Assembly: GCF_947496075.1 (NCBI RefSeq)
Contig: NZ_CANMBJ010000002.1
Location: 124,001-188,000 of the forward strand
Reading direction: 5' to 3'
Origin: an uncultured Tateyamaria sp.
GTDB taxonomy: Bacteria; Pseudomonadota; Alphaproteobacteria; Rhodobacterales; Rhodobacteraceae
Length of the DNA stretch: 64,000 nt
The notes under the pieces are model-generated. The model ran no database searches. It was not told the origin of the DNA and saw only the letters and a list, made by a program, of their open reading frames with translations. Positions within the stretch are counted from its first letter, which is position 1; the number at the start of each line of letters is the position of its first letter. Positions 60,320 through 64,000 of this stretch are shown piece by piece. The translations under genes were made by a program, and so were the position numbers.

Positions 60320-61780
60320 ATGCCTTTCGATCTTGCTTGGGTGGATTTGTTCCGACTCTACATTCTTCGGGACGAGGCGACAACTTGGCATGCAGTCCTC
60401 TCCATCATCTACGTTGAAAGCTACGAAACGGCGACGGTGCCGGGGGGAACCGTCATTCGCAGCGTGGCGCGGTTTTCCGGTGATGTCGATCTCCCTAGCT
60501 TTGATCCCACCACAGGCACGCTCACTGCCGGCGCTGCAAACGCGGAAGGGCACCCTCGAAACCAACCTGATCGGTCTGAACCATGGCTCGACATCACGGA
60601 CACTCGGGTTGAGTTTTTCATGACCGTACCGCGCGTCGCGGGCGCAATCATCGCGAACGGGGTCGCGACAGTTCCAGGGGGTGACGCTGACTTTCAGCCG
60701 ATGCGTGATGTTCTTGATGCGCTGGACACGCCGCCTATCCATCCACCACCGTCGGACTATCCCAATACGGGGTTCACGCTGGATCTGATCCTAGCCGGGA
60801 TCGAATTATGGCCACCTTTCCTGCGACCGGCAGAGATGCGGTCAGATGGTTTGCTGATTCCGCACACGAAACGCACGGGCGTCGTATTTCATCTGCCCAA
60901 GATCAAACTGCGCGTGACACAGGGATCAGATGCCAACGCGCAGGTGCAGGTATGTCTGGTGTCGCTCGGTGCAACGGGTCTGGATGATCCGGGTGCACTG
61001 GCCGCAGCTGAGCTGGTTACGATGGAGCCAAGCCACGCCTTCATAGGGCCGGGCCGCGTTGTCGGGTTTGGATTTCGCTCAGCTTACCTTGATCTGTCGG
61101 ACGGCTACACGCCGCCGGAAATCCTCTCCCAATTCGGGTTTGATGAAGCATGGACCGGGCTCTACCTGCCTGAAATCCGCATCTTCTTTGCACCAAACGG
61201 AGCCGACGACTTTGCGGTCAATGCGGGTGTTGAGAACCTGCTGATCGGGCTTGACGGGTCGAATGGCGTTACCGGTGATTTCGATGTTGCAGTGATCAAC
61301 CAAGGCAGTGGTGATCTTGCCATAGGTGCCCACTTCTTCACCGGTAACCGACAGGGCATTGGGATCTCCAGAACCAGCCCCGGTGCTGCAACGCCTGCCT
61401 TACCGGACACCACACGGCTGGCCGTGAATGTGCGCGGTGGCCGCGGGCCTCGTAGCGTGACTGTCGATCAGACCATCGCGCAAGGCCATAGTGCAAAGGT
61501 GCGCGCGCAACGGGTGATCTCAATGGCGGCTCGCATGGGCATCGCCCAACGTGATGGCATGGGATTACCGACCTCGGATTTCATCCGTCTCCATCGTCCG
61601 GCCGCAGCCTTTTCGCTTGTTCGCGATCTCGTCGAACAAGGCGGGTTGGGACGGCTTGAACCAAATTGGGAGGGGCCGAGCGATGCTACGGTCATCCCAC
61701 AAACAGCAGATGTCGCCGACCCGGATGGCAGTGATGGCGCCAACCTAACGCTCTTTCTCGCAGCAGCCTTGTTGAGGTGA
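60320..61780 (+). CDS. Hypothetical protein, beta-rich, unrecognised family
   Basis: 486 residues from ATG 60320 (GAGGG ten bases upstream; a GTG at 60260 would add 20 residues). No signal peptide or obvious membrane helix. The middle alternates short hydrophobic and polar stretches with many Gly/Asp turns (IFFAPNGADDFAVNAG, LLIGLDGSNGVTGDFDVAVI), suggesting beta-sheet structure. The end (ADVADPDGSDGANLTLFLAA) is abrupt. It resembles the N-terminal part of a larger protein and may be truncated. It points toward tRNA-Thr, 42 bp away. No function proposed. Confidence 0.6.
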   Translation: MPFDLAWVDLFRLYILRDEATTWHAVLSIIYVESYETATVPGGTVIRSVARFSGDVDLPSFDPTTGTLTAGAANAEGHPRNQPDRSEPWLDITDTRVEFFMTVPRVAGAIIANGVATVPGGDADFQPMRDVLDALDTPPIHPPPSDYPNTGFTLDLILAGIELWPPFLRPAEMRSDGLLIPHTKRTGVVFHLPKIKLRVTQGSDANAQVQVCLVSLGATGLDDPGALAAAELVTMEPSHAFIGPGRVVGFGFRSAYLDLSDGYTPPEILSQFGFDEAWTGLYLPEIRIFFAPNGADDFAVNAGVENLLIGLDGSNGVTGDFDVAVINQGSGDLAIGAHFFTGNRQGIGISRTSPGAATPALPDTTRLAVNVRGGRGPRSVTVDQTIAQGHSAKVRAQRVISMAARMGIAQRDGMGLPTSDFIRLHRPAAAFSLVRDLVEQGGLGRLEPNWEGPSDATVIPQTADVADPDGSDGANLTLFLAAALLR

Positions 61781-61822
61781 ACAACAGCGCCACGCGCAAA
61801 AACAGTGTTTTTTGAAGGTACC

Positions 61823-61898
61823 TGGTGCCGCTGAAGGGACTCGAACCCCCGACCCCATCATTACGAATGACGTGCTCTACCAGCTGAGCTACAGCGGC
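61823..61898 (-). tRNA. tRNA-Thr (anticodon CGT)
   Basis: On the minus strand the acceptor arms GCCGCTG and CAGCGGC pair fully. The D-arm region is GCTCAGCTGGTAGAGC, the anticodon loop is TTCGTAA with anticodon CGT (reads ACG), the T-loop is TTCGAGT, and an encoded CCA end is at 61823-61825. The 76-nt length is normal. Confidence 0.95.
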
Positions 61899-62022
61899 CT
61901 GATGGCGGGGGTTATACTTTATGTGCACCGCAGGGCAAGGGGACAAGATCAAGAGTTGGAGCAGTTAAGTCCACCTTAAACTCGATGATCTAGATGCCTA
62001 CTGAATATGGTTTAAAAATGAT

Positions 62023-62814
62023 GTGACAGCCTTGGTGAAATTGCTTCTGACAGCCATCCTCGTCTCATGTTGCGCGACACACGCGGCGGCAGGGGAACAA
62101 ACAACCGTCCGTGGCTTGGCGGATCAGGCCGTGTTGGTTCACCGCATAACCAAATCCGTGTGTCTGCTCTTTGTCGGGGCACAAACCCCCGTGCACGCGG
62201 AAGATGTGGCTGCATCAGTGAGGGAGCTCAACAGTTTGTCGTCAGCTATCGCCGCGCAACCCGGCGCAGATATCGGCCTAGTAGATGAGGTTGCAACCCT
62301 GACAAAATCCGCACAACAGATTGTTGCAGGGGATCGGCACACCGTTCCCGTGACCTTGCTGATAAAGACCAACCCGACGCTCGCATCCCGCTACAGTCAG
62401 ATGCGCTATCGGGCGGCCTCCGAGGTAGCAAGCAAGTACCAAAACTCTTATGCAGTACTGCACGAACTGCGTGTCGTTTCGCAGGCCTTTCAACGGGATT
62501 TGTGCCTGTTCCTCACGGGCCTGGCGTCAGCAGGCGCTGAGCGCGCGATGATTGAGCGCATTGCCTACTTCAAAGCGTCCCTTGACGCTCTGGTGTCCGG
62601 CGACCGGGCGACTGGTCTGGAGGCTGCGCCAAACATTCACATCAAGATTACGCTGGGAAAAGTTGCTGCCAAGTGGAACACCTTGCAACCTATCCTGTCC
62701 GCGGCGGCCTCGGGTGGTCCAATAGATCCGCGCGACGTGCAGTTGGCCTCGGTCCTAGGGGACGCGATATTGAACAACCTTGATCAGATTTCTGACCGGT
62801 TTCTCGACCTGTAG
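62023..62814 (+). CDS. Secreted hypothetical protein, possibly PilJ N-terminal (type IV pili transducer-like) domain
   Basis: 263 residues. An N-terminal hydrophobic signal ends near ATHAAAGEQ. The following LADQAVLVHRITKSVCLLF weakly resembles the N-terminal sensor helix of PilJ/nitrate-sensor-type domains (pattern LxxRxxxLxxRxxK). The rest is predicted to be alpha-helical. The start is GTG 62023 without a clear ribosome site; GTG 62035 is an alternative. It converges with carB with 3 bp between the stops. Function unknown. Confidence 0.55.
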   Translation: MTALVKLLLTAILVSCCATHAAAGEQTTVRGLADQAVLVHRITKSVCLLFVGAQTPVHAEDVAASVRELNSLSSAIAAQPGADIGLVDEVATLTKSAQQIVAGDRHTVPVTLLIKTNPTLASRYSQMRYRAASEVASKYQNSYAVLHELRVVSQAFQRDLCLFLTGLASAGAERAMIERIAYFKASLDALVSGDRATGLEAAPNIHIKITLGKVAAKWNTLQPILSAAASGGPIDPRDVQLASVLGDAILNNLDQISDRFLDL

Positions 62815-62817
62815 GGT

Positions 62818-64000
62818 CTATGCCTGCAGGGCTTTCACCCCCACATCTCCTTGTGACTGTTCACGGATCGCCAATGCCGCCGCATAGGCCCCGGCAGCCG
62901 TCGTGAAATAGGGAATCTTGTCATACAAAGCGATCGACCGGATTGATTTGCTGTCCTCAACCGCCTGTGCGCCCTCGGTCGTGTTAAAGACCAACTGAAT
63001 GCCATGGTCTTTCATCATATCGGTGACGTCAGGACGTCCTTCGTAGACCTTGTTGACCGTACCGCAAGGCACACCGTTCTCTTCCAGCCAGCTTGCCGTG
63101 CCGCGCGTTGCAACCGTTGTAAAACCCAACCCGTGCAGGATCTGCGCAGCCTCCAGCATTTGTGGCGTCTTGTCCATGTCCTTGATGGAGATGAACGTGC
63201 ATCCCGCATCTGGCAGAACCATGCCCGCTCCCATCTGTGCCTTGAGGAATGCGCGCGCAAAAGTGCGATCCCATCCCATGACCTCTCCGGTCGAGCGCAT
63301 TTCCGGTCCCAGAATGGTGTCTACGCCCGGGAACCGTGCAAACGGCAGAACAGCTTCCTTGACCGAGAACCACGGCATATTCGGGTCGGCCAAAGTCATT
63401 GGATCTGCCAGTGGAAGCACACTGTCGTAGCTTGCATCAGCATCATATGCGGGGCGTTGCGGGAAATTCGAGAGCGGCTCACCTGCCATGATACGCGCCG
63501 CGATGGACGCAATCGCACTGTCCGTAGACTTTGCCACGAACGGCACGGTCCGAGAGGCGCGCGGGTTGACCTCGATCAGGAAAATGTCGTTGCCCTGAAT
63601 GGCAAACTGGACGTTCATCAATCCTACGACATTCAGCGCCTTTGCCAGTGCGTGTGTCTGAATTTCAATCTCGGCAATGACATCAGCAGACAGTGAGTAT
63701 GGGGGCAGTGAACAGGCGCTATCGCCGGAGTGCACGCCTGCTTCCTCAATGTGCTGCATGATGCCAGCAACATGTACGTCTGTGCCATCGCACAGAGCGT
63801 CTACATCCAGCTCGACGGCACCTGCGAGGTAGCTGTCAAGCAACACAGGGCTATCACCGGAAACCACCACGGCTTCGGAAATATAGCGCTCAAGGTTGGC
63901 CTGGTCGCGCACAATCTCCATCGCACGCCCACCCAGGACATAGGATGGGCGGATCACCAACGGGAACCCGATCTCACCGGCAATCTCCAGCGCCTCGGCG
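62818..64000 (-). CDS. carB: Carbamoyl-phosphate synthase large subunit, C-terminal part (runs off window)
   Basis: The frame stays open to the window edge, so only the last 394 codons are seen. The sequence begins in the second ATP-grasp domain (IGFPLVIRPSYVLGGRAMEI is the ATP-grasp motif), includes FLIEVNPRASRTVPF, and ends with the methylglyoxal-synthase-like allosteric domain (about the last 130 residues, from SIKDMDK). CarB makes carbamoyl phosphate for arginine and pyrimidine synthesis from glutamine-derived ammonia. Confidence 0.95.
   Translation of the reverse strand, partial: AEALEIAGEIGFPLVIRPSYVLGGRAMEIVRDQANLERYISEAVVVSGDSPVLLDSYLAGAVELDVDALCDGTDVHVAGIMQHIEEAGVHSGDSACSLPPYSLSADVIAEIEIQTHALAKALNVVGLMNVQFAIQGNDIFLIEVNPRASRTVPFVAKSTDSAIASIAARIMAGEPLSNFPQRPAYDADASYDSVLPLADPMTLADPNMPWFSVKEAVLPFARFPGVDTILGPEMRSTGEVMGWDRTFARAFLKAQMGAGMVLPDAGCTFISIKDMDKTPQMLEAAQILHGLGFTTVATRGTASWLEENGVPCGTVNKVYEGRPDVTDMMKDHGIQLVFNTTEGAQAVEDSKSIRSIALYDKIPYFTTAAGAYAAALAIREQSQGDVGVKALQA

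Noticed and set aside
61781-62022. Integration-site repeats (att) around tRNA-Thr
   Set aside because: No second copy of the tRNA 3' end and no integrase gene was found in the window.

Overview
The window looks like a chromosomal segment from an alphaproteobacterium of the Rhodobacterales (Roseobacter group). Three features support this: the gene order hemN / fnrL / usp / ccoNOQP / ccoGHIS with FNR boxes between the units, a polyol operon in the Rhodobacter sphaeroides order smoEFGK-smoS-mtlK, and a Rhizobium/Rhodobacter-type glycerol ABC operon. No insertion sequence, prophage, CRISPR array or rRNA gene was seen. One tRNA gene, tRNA-Thr(CGT), is present near the right end. Homology calls come from reading translated sequence and motifs, not from database searches.

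Layout. 1-4426: glycerol ABC transporter glpS(partial)-glpT-glpP-glpQ-glpU, with no binding-protein gene after glpU. 4507-6034: a BlaI-like repressor coupled to an M56 membrane protease. 6038-15739: a LacI regulator divergent from a CUT1 sugar ABC operon that carries a cytoplasmic GH2 beta-mannosidase, a TIM-barrel isomerase and a Gfo/Idh dehydrogenase. 15755-23460 (minus): mannitol/sorbitol operon smoE-F-G-K-smoS-mtlK and its LacI regulator. 23669-24337: a Tag-like DNA glycosylase. 24517-28484: inositol-type CUT2 transporter plus LacI regulator. 28551-29977: an EEP-family phosphodiesterase and a DUF2238 membrane protein. 30112-39784: inositol catabolism in two divergent arms, one of them containing an unexpected Fe(II)/2-oxoglutarate dioxygenase. 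39788-50338: microaerobic respiration (hemN, fnrL, usp, cbb3 oxidase and its assembly genes). 50335-59812: a ten-gene minus-strand catabolic operon (cyclase, cupin, SDR, 3-hydroxyacyl-CoA-dehydrogenase-like, Liv-type ABC transporter, BKACE/DUF849) facing an IclR regulator. 59813-64000: a gene-poor stretch, an orphan protein, tRNA-Thr, a secreted hypothetical protein and the 3' part of carB.

How it works together. Most of the window takes up and oxidises polyols and sugars (glycerol, mannosides, mannitol/sorbitol, inositols). Each system has its own ABC transporter, and three have a nearby LacI regulator with a recognisable palindromic operator. The cco block supplies a high-affinity terminal oxidase under FnrL control. 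The operon at 50335-58924 reads as a complete but unassigned pathway: import, ring or amide hydrolysis, dehydrogenation to a beta-keto acid, and cleavage by BKACE. Together with the dioxygenase inside the inositol operon, it is the best candidate for undescribed biochemistry here.
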